Origin: Planococcus sp. PAMC 21323
GTDB lineage: Bacteria > Bacillota > Bacilli > Bacillales_A > Planococcaceae
Direction of reading: 5' to 3'
Assembly: GCF_000785555.1 (NCBI RefSeq)
Contig: NZ_CP009129.1
Location: 434,001-498,000 of the forward strand
DNA: 64,000 bases
The position numbers and the translations under genes were made by a program. Positions 1 to 9,226 of the stretch are shown one piece after another (positions within the stretch are counted from its first letter, which is position 1; every line of letters begins with the position of its first letter). The notes under the pieces were generated by a model. That model was not told the origin of the DNA. It saw only the letters and a program-made list of their open reading frames with translations, and ran no database searches.

Positions 1-257
1 TCATCCCAAATAGTCGCGTCTGATTCTAAATTGGTTTGTTGTTCCAAATAGCCGATGGTTAAATCTTTAGGCATGCTAATATCGCCGCTATCGTAAGACA
101 TATCTCCAGCAATAATTTTCAATAAAGTCGATTTTCCTGCGCCGTTGCGGCCTACTAATGCCACGCGATCGCGGTGTTGTACTTCTAATTTAACGCCTGA
201 GAGAATCTCTTCTGCGCCAAATGATTTATGGACTTGGTTTACTTGTAAAACAATCAT
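1..257 (-). CDS. ABC-F family ATP-binding protein, N-terminal part (cut by window edge)
   Basis: Reading leftwards from the ATG at 257, the 85 visible codons form the start of an ABC-F type ATPase. The first ATP-binding domain is recognisable: the Walker A motif GRNGAGKST lies near residues 37-45, followed by a segment of the kind that precedes the Q-loop. Proteins of this family lack membrane segments, act on the ribosome or related targets, and carry two ATPase domains, the second lying outside the window. The start is supported by an AGAGGTGA-like ribosome site just upstream. Its position divergent from rex matches ydiF beside ydiH (rex) in Bacillus subtilis, so it is probably the YdiF orthologue. 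Domain identity is clear; the specific function (translation or antibiotic protection) cannot be told from this fragment. Confidence 0.85.
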   Translation of the reverse strand, partial: MIVLQVNQVHKSFGAEEILSGVKLEVQHRDRVALVGRNGAGKSTLLKIIAGDMSYDSGDISMPKDLTIGYLEQQTNLESDATIWD

Positions 258-320
258 GTAGGTCACCTCTATTCTCTTTAAGTGTAGCTGATAGGGCGTG
301 TGTTCGCAATTGCACAAGTC

Positions 321-349
321 TTTACATATCAATGCTCCTACTGTAAGAT
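321..349 (+). promoter_or_regulatory. Predicted sigma-A promoter of rex
   Basis: TTTACA at 321-326 and TAAGAT at 344-349 are separated by exactly 17 bp, and TG directly precedes the -10 box. The start site would fall near 356, leaving a short leader before the AGGAGG at 372-377. No Rex-type palindrome (TTGTGAA-N4-TTCACAA) is visible here. Confidence 0.5.
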
Positions 350-389
350 GAAAGCGATTTGACAACACCTCAGGAGGATGCGAAAGCGT

Positions 390-1022
390 ATGTTACAAGA
401 GACATCTAAAATTCCGCAAGCCACGACAAAAAGGCTGCCACTATATTATCGCTTTCTTCAAAACTTTGCGAACGCCGGACAAAAAAGAATTTCTTCGCAG
501 GAATTGAGTGAAGCGATGAAAATTGATTCTGCTACCATCCGCCGTGATTTTTCTCAATTGGGTGCACATGGTAAAAAAGGCTATGGCTATGACGTTCAAG
601 AATTACTGCTGTTTTTTCGCAAAACATTAGATCAAGATGAAGCGACCAATGTCGCATTAATTGGTGTTGGTGGGCTTGGCAGTGCATTCTTAAAGTATAA
701 TTTTCACCGCAATCACAATACAAAAATCATTGTTGCTTTTGATTCCAATAGTCCAAAAGAGGGCGAAAAGATCAACGACATTGACACGTATCATCCCGAT
801 AAAATCGAAGAAAAGATTAAAGAATACGGGATAGAGTTGGTTATTTTAACCGTGCCTTCCCGATCAGCTCAAGAAGTAACAGACCGTTTAGCAAAAACGG
901 ATATTAAAGGGATTTTGAATTTCACACCGGTTCGAATTTCGGTGCCTGAACATATCCGTGTCCAGACCATTGATCTGTCAGTAGAGCTGCAAACATTAAT
1001 CTACCAAATCAAGCAGCAATGA
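390..1022 (+). CDS. rex: Redox-sensing transcriptional repressor Rex
   Basis: Rex senses the cytoplasmic NADH/NAD+ ratio and represses fermentation and respiration genes when NADH is low. The 210-residue product has an N-terminal winged helix with the family's typical opening ([15 protein letters not shown], residues 8-22) and recognition helix ([10 protein letters not shown], 46-55), then a Rossmann domain with GVGGLG at 92-97. Length and order match Bacillus subtilis Rex (YdiH). An upstream in-frame ATG at 378 abuts AGGAGG (372-377) with no spacing, so the ATG at 390, 12 bases from that site, is the better start. It lies between ABC-F and tatA-tatC as in B. subtilis. Confidence 0.95.
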   Translation: MLQETSKIPQATTKRLPLYYRFLQNFANAGQKRISSQELSEAMKIDSATIRRDFSQLGAHGKKGYGYDVQELLLFFRKTLDQDEATNVALIGVGGLGSAFLKYNFHRNHNTKIIVAFDSNSPKEGEKINDIDTYHPDKIEEKIKEYGIELVILTVPSRSAQEVTDRLAKTDIKGILNFTPVRISVPEHIRVQTIDLSVELQTLIYQIKQQ

Positions 1023-1056
1023 CTTAAAACCTTCACATTTCTACAGCCTTTCGAAA

Positions 1057-1085
1057 TAGCCAAACCCGCTCGAATGATGTAAAAT
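1057..1085 (+). promoter_or_regulatory. Possible promoter of tatA-tatC
   Basis: TAAAAT at 1080-1085, preceded by TG, has TAGCCA 17 bp upstream at 1057-1062. The -35 match is only 4 of 6, so this is tentative. No terminator was seen between rex and tatA, so read-through from rex is also possible. Confidence 0.4.
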
Positions 1086-1112
1086 AGAGCCATAATACAG
1101 GAGGTGCAACGT

Positions 1113-1289
1113 ATGCCAGGTCCAATGAGTATCATTATTATCGGTGTTGTTGCTTTACTTGTTTTCGGTCCGAAAAAATTACCGGAACTCGGAAAAGCAT
1201 TTGGTTCTTCTTTGCGTGAGTTTAAAAACGCAACAAAAGGACTTGTAGACGATGACGACGATAAAGTAGATTTGAAAAAGAAAGACTAG
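1113..1289 (+). CDS. tatA: Twin-arginine translocase subunit TatA (TatAy type)
   Basis: This 58-residue protein is the pore-forming subunit of the Tat pathway, which moves folded proteins carrying RR signal peptides across the membrane. One N-terminal membrane helix (about residues 5-18) is followed by the hinge FGPKKLPELGK (18-28) and an amphipathic helix with LREFKNATKG, all typical of TatA and very like B. subtilis TatAy. The tail is acidic (five consecutive Asp). The start is the ATG at 1113, eight bases after AGGAGG at 1099-1104; the GTG at 1104 overlaps that site and is rejected. tatC begins 30 bases after the stop, so the two are probably co-transcribed. Confidence 0.95.
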   Translation: MPGPMSIIIIGVVALLVFGPKKLPELGKAFGSSLREFKNATKGLVDDDDDKVDLKKKD

Positions 1290-1319
1290 CAAAAGGATAT
1301 ACGATAGGATGTTTGTCTG

Positions 1320-2090
1320 ATGACAGAAAAAGATATGACATTAATTGAACATATAGGTGAACTTAGAAAACGACTGACCATTCTAGTCGTTTTCTTTGTA
1401 TTAGCGATTATTATTAGCTTTTTCATTGCACAGCCGCTGATTCAGTATTTGCAATATACCGAAGAAGCAAAAAATCTTACCTTGAATGCGTTCAAAATTA
1501 CGGATCCACTGAAGATTTTTATGCAGGTAACCATGATTTTAGCGTTAATCATCACTTCACCGCTAATCATGTACCAATTCTGGGCGTTTATAAGCCCTGG
1601 ACTTCTCGATAAAGAGCGGAGAGCGACATTAAGTTATATTCCGTTTTCAGTACTACTGTTTTTAGGTGGAATTGCTTTCGCCTATTTAATCTTGTTTCCA
1701 TACGTCATCGGATTTATGTTGAATATATCCGATAACATGAATATACAAGAAACCATCGGCATTAATGAGTATTTTCAATTCTTGTTCCAGATTACGTTGC
1801 CGTTCGGTGTGATTTTCCAGCTACCGGTACTGATGTTGTTTTTAACAAGACTCGGGATTATTACACCGATGTTGATGACTAAGTATCGTAAGTTTGCCTA
1901 TCTTGGATTGGTGATCATTGCGGCGTTTATTACTCCGCCTGACATCGTTTCACATATGATTGTTACGTTACCGCTTATTATATTGTATGAATTTAGTGTT
2001 GTGATTGCTAAAATCGGCTACCGTAAATTTTTAAAAGCAGAGCAGCAACAAGCGATCGAAGAACAACAAGAAAGCCTTCCACCGAATTGA
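1320..2090 (+). CDS. tatC: Twin-arginine translocase subunit TatC (TatCy type)
   Basis: TatC is the multi-spanning receptor for twin-arginine signal peptides and works with the TatA encoded just upstream. The 256-residue product has the expected six membrane segments. Family hallmarks include the N-terminal HIGELRKRL, the SPGLLDKERR loop and FITPPD in the last third. Overall sequence resembles B. subtilis TatCy, as does the neighbourhood. The ribosome site before the ATG at 1320 is weak (AGGAT), and an in-frame ATG follows at 1335, so the exact start is less certain than the identity. The 3' end of the gene forms the left arm of a terminator hairpin. Confidence 0.95.
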   Translation: MTEKDMTLIEHIGELRKRLTILVVFFVLAIIISFFIAQPLIQYLQYTEEAKNLTLNAFKITDPLKIFMQVTMILALIITSPLIMYQFWAFISPGLLDKERRATLSYIPFSVLLFLGGIAFAYLILFPYVIGFMLNISDNMNIQETIGINEYFQFLFQITLPFGVIFQLPVLMLFLTRLGIITPMLMTKYRKFAYLGLVIIAAFITPPDIVSHMIVTLPLIILYEFSVVIAKIGYRKFLKAEQQQAIEEQQESLPPN

Positions 2091-2108
2091 TCGGGGAAGG
2101 CTTTTTTT
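2072..2108 (+). terminator. Rho-independent terminator after tatC
   Basis: The stem AAGCCTTCC / GGAAGGCTT is followed by seven T. Its left arm lies inside the last codons of tatC. It may also act weakly for the converging CAAX protease gene, though the opposite-strand T-run is interrupted. Confidence 0.85.
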
Positions 2109-2925
2109 ACTGTAAATTTTCCAGTTGTTTTTGAAATTCCATGATTTTGTCCATGTTCAATTGAATAACCATTACATAGCTGTTTAACAGAATATGCGCA
2201 ATGATTGGCGTGACGATGCTTTTTGTTTTCTGGTATAGAAAAGCCAAAATCAACCCGGTTGTGAAATACAGCAATAGGTGCGTAAAGTCGAAATGGATTA
2301 ACGCGAACGTCAATGCACTCACCGCAGTTGCGAAAAAGAAGTTGGTTGTCTGGTTTAGTGACCCAAACAACACGCGGCGGAAAACAAGCTCTTCAAGAAC
2401 TGGACCAAACAAGACAATTGAAACGATCGCGAGTGGCACCACTTCGGCAATGTTAACTAATGAAGCGGTATTCTCAGAGCCGGGATCAATGCCAAGGAAA
2501 TTCATTTCAATTAAAGCGGCAATGGATTGGCCGATGAGTAACAGCAAGAAGCCGAGAAAGCCCCAGATAATCGACATGAGAAGAGACGATTTTTTGCCTT
2601 TCCAAATATCGAAAAAGCGTTTGTCTCGGGATATGAGGATGAGCGTTAAGATAAAGCCAATTCCCATCGTTAAAAAGATTAGCCAGCCGGATGTTGCAAA
2701 CCCAGCAGCTTCGCGGTCCATGCCTTGGTCTTGGAAGTAGCCTAAGGTAGGGCTAATAAACAAGATCGGCGATAGCTGTGCCGCGATGAAAATTAATAAT
2801 ACATAAAGCGGTGTTTTTTTACCTTTATACTTTGGGCGATTATTGGTACTTTTTTGTACAGTTGGTTTTTTTCTAGTATCGTTCTCAAAAAATGTGTCTA
2901 TGAATTTCTTTCGTTTAGAGGGCAT
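2107..2925 (-). CDS. CPBP/CAAX-type intramembrane metalloprotease (YdiL-like)
   Basis: A 272-residue membrane protein with a basic, Lys/Arg-rich cytoplasmic N-terminus (residues 1-38) and about eight hydrophobic segments. The three catalytic motifs of the CPBP (Abi) family are present: EELVFRR at 178-184, a His at 211 in FALIH, and H244-x3-N248 in HILLN. These residues form a glutamate-activated intramembrane protease site. Bacterial members process prenylated or signalling peptides or are linked to bacteriocin immunity; the substrate here is unknown. It lies in the place of B. subtilis ydiL, between tatCy and groES, but points toward tatC. The ATG at 2925 has an AAAGGA ribosome site. Confidence 0.85.
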   Translation of the reverse strand: MPSKRKKFIDTFFENDTRKKPTVQKSTNNRPKYKGKKTPLYVLLIFIAAQLSPILFISPTLGYFQDQGMDREAAGFATSGWLIFLTMGIGFILTLILISRDKRFFDIWKGKKSSLLMSIIWGFLGFLLLLIGQSIAALIEMNFLGIDPGSENTASLVNIAEVVPLAIVSIVLFGPVLEELVFRRVLFGSLNQTTNFFFATAVSALTFALIHFDFTHLLLYFTTGLILAFLYQKTKSIVTPIIAHILLNSYVMVIQLNMDKIMEFQKQLENLQ

Positions 2926-3013
2926 AATGCAATTCCTTTCACTTTTAAACTCCTTCTATTGTAGAGCTTTCAGAAGATAACCGCAAAGAAATCAAAATCA
3001 TAATAGTTCCTAC

Positions 3014-3042
3014 TTGCAAAAGACTGAAGATTTTATTAAACT
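3014..3042 (+). promoter_or_regulatory. Probable groESL promoter
   Basis: TTGCAA at 3014-3019 and TAAACT at 3037-3042 are 17 bp apart, which would put the start site only a few bases before the CIRCE element, the usual arrangement. A second -10-like GATAAT lies at 3044-3049 but has no good -35. Confidence 0.5.
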
Positions 3043-3052
3043 TGATAATGGG

Positions 3053-3079
3053 TTAGCACTCAAAGGTTGAGAGTGCTAA
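3053..3079 (+). promoter_or_regulatory. CIRCE element (HrcA operator) of groESL
   Basis: TTAGCACTC, nine spacer bases, then GAGTGCTAA form a perfect 9-9-9 inverted repeat that matches the CIRCE consensus at every position. HrcA binds this site and represses chaperonin genes until heat shock. It lies between the promoter and the groES ribosome site, so it is also present in the mRNA leader. Confidence 0.98.
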
Positions 3080-3116
3080 TCGAGAACATTTAGATAATTT
3101 GAGGAGGGTGTTTCAT

Positions 3117-5064
<1,948 letters not shown>

Positions 5065-5146
5065 TAAGCACCTAACCCTGGAACTTATAAGGGTTAATGT
5101 GTTAAAAACATCTTATTGCTTACAATCACGACATCAAACTACACAA

Positions 5147-5196
5147 AAGAGCCTCACACCAATTCAACGAATTAGTGTGAGGCTCTTATTTTTTTA
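5147..5196 (+). terminator. Terminator of groESL (probably bidirectional)
   Basis: A 13-bp perfect stem, AAGAGCCTCACAC with GTGTGAGGCTCTT, encloses a 15-base loop and is followed by a T-rich tract. On the other strand an A/T-rich tract also follows, so it may end the converging monooxygenase gene as well. Confidence 0.9.
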
Positions 5197-5211
5197 TTGT
5201 GAAAAGTGCAC

Positions 5212-6531
5212 TTACCGCTTAACAGACTGCCGCTTTTCCAGATAAGGCAACTCCAAATTGTCACGCAACGTCTTTCCTTCATATTCGTTCCGGAAAATTC
5301 CGCGTGCTTGCAGAATTGGTACCACTTGGTCGACAAACGCTTCGAGTTCACTTGGCAAATTGGCAATGATCATAAAGCCATCTGCTGCGTGTTGTTCGTA
5401 CCACAATTCGATCAAATTAGCGACGTATTCAGGTGTGCCTATAAAAGGTGTGCGCGGTGTCGCTTCACGTAAAGCCACTTGGCGCAAGCTTAAGTTTTCC
5501 TCGCGTGCTTCTTTTTTAATACGGTCGGTATCGCTTTGGAAACTGTTTTTGCCGATGGTTCCGAGTTCTGGAAACGGTTCGTCGAGTGGGTATTGAGAAA
5601 AATCATGGTGTTCAAATAGACGTCCTAAAAAAGCGAGAGCTTGTTCGGTCGTTACTAAACTGGCCAGCTCTTGGTATTTTCGTTCGGCATCTTCTTCCGT
5701 ATCACCGATAATCGGGCTGATGCCTTGTAAGACCAATATGTCTTCAGAGTGACGACCGCTCAAACGGGCTTGTTCTTTAACATTTTTACAATACTGCGTG
5801 GCTTCATCTATATTCGGCATAATGGCAAAGACGGCATCTGCTTGTTGTGCAGAAAAAGCAATGCCGTCTTTAGAAGAACCGGCTTGGAAAATTACGGGCT
5901 GTCCTTGTGGTGAGCGACCAATATTCAACGGCCCTTGCACAGAAAAGAATTCGCCTTGATGGTTTAATGGATGCAACTTGGTTGGATCAAAAAACTGCCC
6001 AGACGCTTTATCACGAACAAAGGCATCATCTTCCCACGAATTCCATAAGCCTTTCATGACGTGAACAAATTCTGCAGCCATTCGGTAGCGTTCCGCGTGA
6101 CTGGGGTGATCGTCGAGTTGTTTGCTAAAATTCAATGCGGTTTTTTCCAGTCCTGAAGTAACCGCGTTCCATCCAGCGCGTCCGCCACTCAACATATCTA
6201 ATGAAGCAAACTGGCGTGCTGCTGAAAACGGTTCACTATAGGTTGTAGATAACGTACTAACGAGTCCGATGTTTGACGTAATCGCTGCCAAGGCAGAAAG
6301 GATCGTTAACGGTTCAAAGCGATTTAAGTAATGCGGATTTGATTTTTCATTGATGTATAAAGCATCTGCAATAAATACAAAATCAAATTTGCCGCGTTCT
6401 GAAGTTTGCGCTTGTTGTTTGTAAAATTCAAAACTGACACTGGCATCCGCTGGCATTGCCGGGTGGCGCCAATCTGAAATCTTTTCGCCGACTCCATGAA
6501 TCATGGTTCCAAGTTTTAGTTGTTTTCTCAC
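5212..6531 (-). CDS. LLM-class FMN-dependent monooxygenase, NtaA/SnaA/DszA family
   Basis: The 439-residue product belongs to the flavin-dependent, luciferase-like monooxygenases of the nitrilotriacetate/dibenzothiophene type, which use FMNH2 supplied by a partner reductase to oxidise small sulfur- or nitrogen-containing compounds. Recognisable segments are [10 protein letters not shown] (about 48-57), [41 protein letters not shown] (spread over about 106-127) and [25 protein letters not shown]. No flavin reductase or transporter is adjacent, so the substrate is unknown; S-alkyl cysteine or sulfonate use would be typical in Firmicutes. The GTG at 6531 is chosen because AAAGGA lies 7-8 bases upstream. 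Confidence 0.85.
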   Translation of the reverse strand: MRKQLKLGTMIHGVGEKISDWRHPAMPADASVSFEFYKQQAQTSERGKFDFVFIADALYINEKSNPHYLNRFEPLTILSALAAITSNIGLVSTLSTTYSEPFSAARQFASLDMLSGGRAGWNAVTSGLEKTALNFSKQLDDHPSHAERYRMAAEFVHVMKGLWNSWEDDAFVRDKASGQFFDPTKLHPLNHQGEFFSVQGPLNIGRSPQGQPVIFQAGSSKDGIAFSAQQADAVFAIMPNIDEATQYCKNVKEQARLSGRHSEDILVLQGISPIIGDTEEDAERKYQELASLVTTEQALAFLGRLFEHHDFSQYPLDEPFPELGTIGKNSFQSDTDRIKKEAREENLSLRQVALREATPRTPFIGTPEYVANLIELWYEQHAADGFMIIANLPSELEAFVDQVVPILQARGIFRNEYEGKTLRDNLELPYLEKRQSVKR

Positions 6532-6565
6532 ACTGCATTGTCCTTTCGATAATCCTTTATCTTAA

Positions 6566-6594
6566 ATTATCGTATGTGCCAGGTTAAGTGTCAA
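6566..6594 (-). promoter_or_regulatory. Promoter of the LLM monooxygenase gene
   Basis: On the minus strand TTGACA (6594-6589) and GATAAT (6571-6566) are separated by 17 bp. It is a near-consensus sigma-A promoter. A short inverted repeat GATAA-N4-TTATC follows at 6548-6561, near the start site, and could bind a regulator. Confidence 0.65.
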
Positions 6595-6725
6595 GACAGG
6601 TGTCGTGATAGAATTTGGAAACTGTTGAAACTAGCTTGAATACTAAAGTTCATACAAACAACAAAATAGGAAAAAGTATTGCGGTATAGTATGGTATCTC
6701 TATAGGTAGTTAAGGAGTGAAATTT

Positions 6726-7160
6726 TTGAAAGAACAATCGTATGAAAAACATGTACGTTACCCAAGGTTACAGCTTTTTTTCTGGGTCCCGTTAAGCTTT
6801 GTATTGCTCATAACAACAGCAAGCTATGGTATTTATCAATTTATGAAAAATGGATTTTCAATGCAATTATTATTGATATTTGCAATTATTATCCTCGCAA
6901 TCATTCCAGGAATGCTCGCAAGAATTTATGCGCTCACTTTACAAGATCGTTTAATTTGTACGGAAGAACAATTGCGCTACTTTATGCTGACAGGAAATCG
7001 CTTGGATTCACGTTTAACAAAATCACAACTAATCGCCTTGCGTTTTGCACCTGATGCGGAAGTAGTTGGATTAGCTGAACGTGCAGTAATTGAAGAGTTA
7101 TCAGCAGACGACATTAAAAAGTCGATTAATATGTGGCGTGCCGATCACCAACGCGTTTAA
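6726..7160 (+). CDS. Uncharacterised two-helix membrane protein
   Basis: I do not recognise the family. The 144-residue product has a short polar N-terminus, two hydrophobic helices (about 16-36 and 47-67) separated by only a few residues, then a soluble C-terminal domain of about 75 residues with alternating charged and hydrophobic stretches. The C-terminal domain would face the cytoplasm by the positive-inside rule. The TTG at 6726 is preferred because AAGGAG (6712-6717) is 8 bases upstream, while the earlier in-frame GTG at 6717 overlaps that site. It is a single-gene unit ending in a strong terminator. A PH-like membrane-anchored domain is possible but unproven. Confidence 0.7.
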   Translation: MKEQSYEKHVRYPRLQLFFWVPLSFVLLITTASYGIYQFMKNGFSMQLLLIFAIIILAIIPGMLARIYALTLQDRLICTEEQLRYFMLTGNRLDSRLTKSQLIALRFAPDAEVVGLAERAVIEELSADDIKKSINMWRADHQRV

Positions 7161-7164
7161 ATCC

Positions 7165-7207
7165 AAAAAAGCTCACTTCATCTAGAAAAGATGAAGTGAG
7201 CTTTTTA
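7165..7207 (+). terminator. Bidirectional terminator between converging genes
   Basis: A 14-bp perfect stem, AGCTCACTTCATCT with AGATGAAGTGAGCT, has a 5-base loop, A6 on the left and T5 on the right. It can serve both the plus-strand membrane protein and the minus-strand MFS gene. Confidence 0.93.
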
Positions 7208-7214
7208 TATGTCT

Positions 7215-8630
7215 TTAATTTTTCTTCGTAGCTGGTTTTGGGCTTTTAACAGCAAATGATAACAAGAACCCAAAGGCTGCAACAATGCCGGCTACAACAA
7301 AGGCCATGTTCACTCCGTGAATCGCACCAGCAACTGAATTGTCACTAGCAGCGGTAACGGTAACTGTTACAAGAACGGCGGTTCCAATAGCTCCTGAAAT
7401 TTGGCGGAACGTATTGTTCATGGCCGTACCATGAGGAATTAAATGATTCGGCAATTGATTCAACCCAAGCGTAGTGGATGGCATCATCACCATAGCAATT
7501 CCCACCATTCGAATAGCGTTCAACACGGATAGATAAAGAAACGTTGTATCTTCGGATAAGTTTGCAAAGAAAAAAGTCGTGATGGTTAAAATGGCAAACC
7601 CAATGCGCAATAGCCATTTGGCACCGTATTTATCGAAAAGAGCACCCGTTACAGGATTCATAATTCCCATAAGGATCGCACCTGGTAACAACATCAACCC
7701 CGAATGCAACGCGTCAAACCCAAGTAAGTTTTGCATAAACAGTGGCAAAATAACGGTTGTCGCAATCATCGAAGCAAAGACGATCATGCCAAGTGAGGTT
7801 GCGATGGAGAAGATGCGGTATTTAAAGACACGGAATTCGAGAATGGGTTGTTTTAGTTTTAATTGTCTCGTGATAAACCAGTAAAGCGCAATAGCACCAA
7901 CGACAAGCGAAATGATTACGTTCGGGCTGAGCCAGCCCACGTTCCCAGCGATACTAAAGCCGTAGAGAATTCCACCAAACCCGAAAGTCGAAAGGACAAT
8001 TGATAAATAATCCATTTTGGGGTTCGTTTGCTCAGTAACGTTTTTTAGAACGAAATAAGCAGAAATGATAATGATGATCGCGATCGGTAAGACAACATAA
8101 AAAACACTTCGCCACGGATAGTGATCAACTAAGTAACCTGACAAACTAGGTCCTATTGCAGGTGCAAAGGCAATAATCAAGCCAAACATACCCATTGCTT
8201 TTCCTCGTTGTGAAACGGGGAAAATTAAAAAAAGAACGGTCTGCAAGAGCGGCATCATAATTCCAGCGCCGGCCCCTTGTAACACGCGTCCGCCTAATAA
8301 AAAGGTGAAGTTAGGAGAGACAGCAGCGAGTAAGGTTCCTGCTGCAAACAAACTCATAGCGGTTAAAAACAAACTACGCGTCGTAAACTTACCGATTAAA
8401 AAGGCGGTAATGGGAATCATAATCCCGTTAACTAGCATAAAAATAGACTGCAGCCATTGGACTGTACTTTCGCTAATTTGAAGATCGTTCATAATCGGCG
8501 GAAGGGCTGTAGCCAAAAGAGTTTGATTTAAAATAGTGATAAAAGCACCTGATAGCAAAACAGCTAAAAGAGGAATATGCTTTTTCAAATCAAACGGCTG
8601 TGTATTATCAAGAGTTTGTGAACTGACCAT
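7215..8630 (-). CDS. MFS drug-efflux type transporter, DHA2 (14-TMS) family
   Basis: A 471-residue membrane protein of the major facilitator superfamily, DHA2/EmrB-QacA branch, which exports toxic or signalling compounds using the proton gradient. Hydrophobic segments run almost end to end, with a roughly 25-residue polar N-terminus. Family motifs include LNQTLLATALPPIMNDL (motif D1-like, 35-51), GKFTTRSLF (motif A), GGRVLQGAGAGIMMPL (motif B/C, about 112-127) and GPSLSGYLVDHYPWRSVF (motif C). The ATG at 8630 follows AAAGGAG by 13 bases. No periplasmic adaptor is nearby. A Fur-like box lies 55 bp upstream, raising the possibility of iron-controlled export, for example of a siderophore; the substrate cannot be told. 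Confidence 0.88.
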   Translation of the reverse strand: MVSSQTLDNTQPFDLKKHIPLLAVLLSGAFITILNQTLLATALPPIMNDLQISESTVQWLQSIFMLVNGIMIPITAFLIGKFTTRSLFLTAMSLFAAGTLLAAVSPNFTFLLGGRVLQGAGAGIMMPLLQTVLFLIFPVSQRGKAMGMFGLIIAFAPAIGPSLSGYLVDHYPWRSVFYVVLPIAIIIIISAYFVLKNVTEQTNPKMDYLSIVLSTFGFGGILYGFSIAGNVGWLSPNVIISLVVGAIALYWFITRQLKLKQPILEFRVFKYRIFSIATSLGMIVFASMIATTVILPLFMQNLLGFDALHSGLMLLPGAILMGIMNPVTGALFDKYGAKWLLRIGFAILTITTFFFANLSEDTTFLYLSVLNAIRMVGIAMVMMPSTTLGLNQLPNHLIPHGTAMNNTFRQISGAIGTAVLVTVTVTAASDNSVAGAIHGVNMAFVVAGIVAAFGFLLSFAVKSPKPATKKN

Positions 8631-8684
8631 TAATTGAATAGCACTCCTTTAGTTTTATCGTGAATTTTAGCTTGCAATGGTCAC

Positions 8685-8703
8685 GAAAATGATTATTAGT
8701 ATC
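8685..8703 (-). promoter_or_regulatory. Fur-box-like palindrome upstream of the MFS gene
   Basis: The 19-mer GAAAATGATTATTAGTATC matches the Fur consensus GATAATGATTATCATTATC at 16 of 19 positions. It lies 55-73 bp before the MFS start. Fur binding is inferred from the match only; AT-rich DNA can give chance matches. Confidence 0.4.
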
Positions 8704-8985
8704 TCTATATCATAGATGTTATTAATCTATACCTCAATTCACTTGCTCGTAGTCCTATATTTAGGATTTCATCATAAAGGATTGTGAGAGCTATTACGAT
8801 AGCATATCTCAAAGCCACCAATTGTCGTCGGAATTTTGAATGATGATGCGTGCTCAAAGAGGATGTGATAAGTCGTCCTCACTCAATATAACCATATATT
8901 TCAGGATTTTCCCGAGATCGATATTCCATAAAATGGACGGTTTCTGACACGAATTCTTCAATTATTCTTCCAAGAGTCAAAAGGG
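8704..8985. other. Non-coding stretch between the divergent MFS and BCCT genes
   Basis: I see no ORF with a ribosome site, no clear terminator and no recognisable RNA here. Small inverted repeats (for example CCTATATTTAGG) occur but are not convincing. Together with the leader that follows, the gap between the MFS and BCCT genes is about 600 bp, unusually long for this window. Confidence 0.5.
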
Positions 8986-9015
8986 TTGTCAAATTGTGTG
9001 TAACTCATATACAAT
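8986..9015 (+). promoter_or_regulatory. Predicted promoter of the BCCT transporter gene
   Basis: TTGTCA at 8986-8991 is followed by TATACA at 9008-9013 (16-bp spacer) or TACAAT at 9010-9015 (18-bp spacer). Transcription from here would give a leader of about 205 bases before the BCCT start. Confidence 0.5.
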
Positions 9016-9043
9016 TACATACTTATTGCCAAAAAGCTTTTGA

Positions 9044-9127
9044 GTGACGTGCTCTTCTTATGCGAAAGAAAAGGCAACGACAATTGAACATACTGTTTAG
9101 AAATAGATGTGCAGAGCACGCTGTCAC
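9044..9127 (+). promoter_or_regulatory. Candidate structured leader of the BCCT gene
   Basis: GTGACGTGCTCT at 9044-9055 can pair with AGAGCAC at 9113-9119 and GTCAC at 9123-9127: twelve base pairs with a 3-base bulge, closing a 57-base internal region. This long-range helix sits in the transcribed leader between promoter and ribosome site. It does not match any riboswitch class I recognise (SAM, glycine, ydaO, ykkC, THF and TPP were considered from memory). Only a weak T-run hairpin candidate lies downstream (around 9133-9185), so any control mechanism is speculative. Confidence 0.35.
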
Positions 9128-9226
9128 ACGGAGCAGCTAGTGAGGTTGATATTATCATTGTGGAGAAGTTTTCTGCTTTTTAAAGTATGTGTGGATGCAC
9201 AGACTATTAATAGGAGGTTTTATTGT

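Noticed and set aside
2201-2740. 179-residue plus-strand reading frame opposite the CAAX protease gene
   Set aside because: It is a complementary-strand shadow of a well-supported gene with motifs; no ribosome site.
7579-7884. Plus-strand frame opposite the MFS gene
   Set aside because: Shadow of a membrane-protein gene; no ribosome site or family features.
9133-9185. Terminator in the BCCT leader
   Set aside because: Only 4-5 bp can pair across a long loop (GCAG/CTGC) before the T-run; too weak to call.
9107-9226. N-terminal extension of the BCCT protein
   Set aside because: It contains the ribosome site and half of the leader helix; the TTG at 9227 gives the normal family N-terminus.
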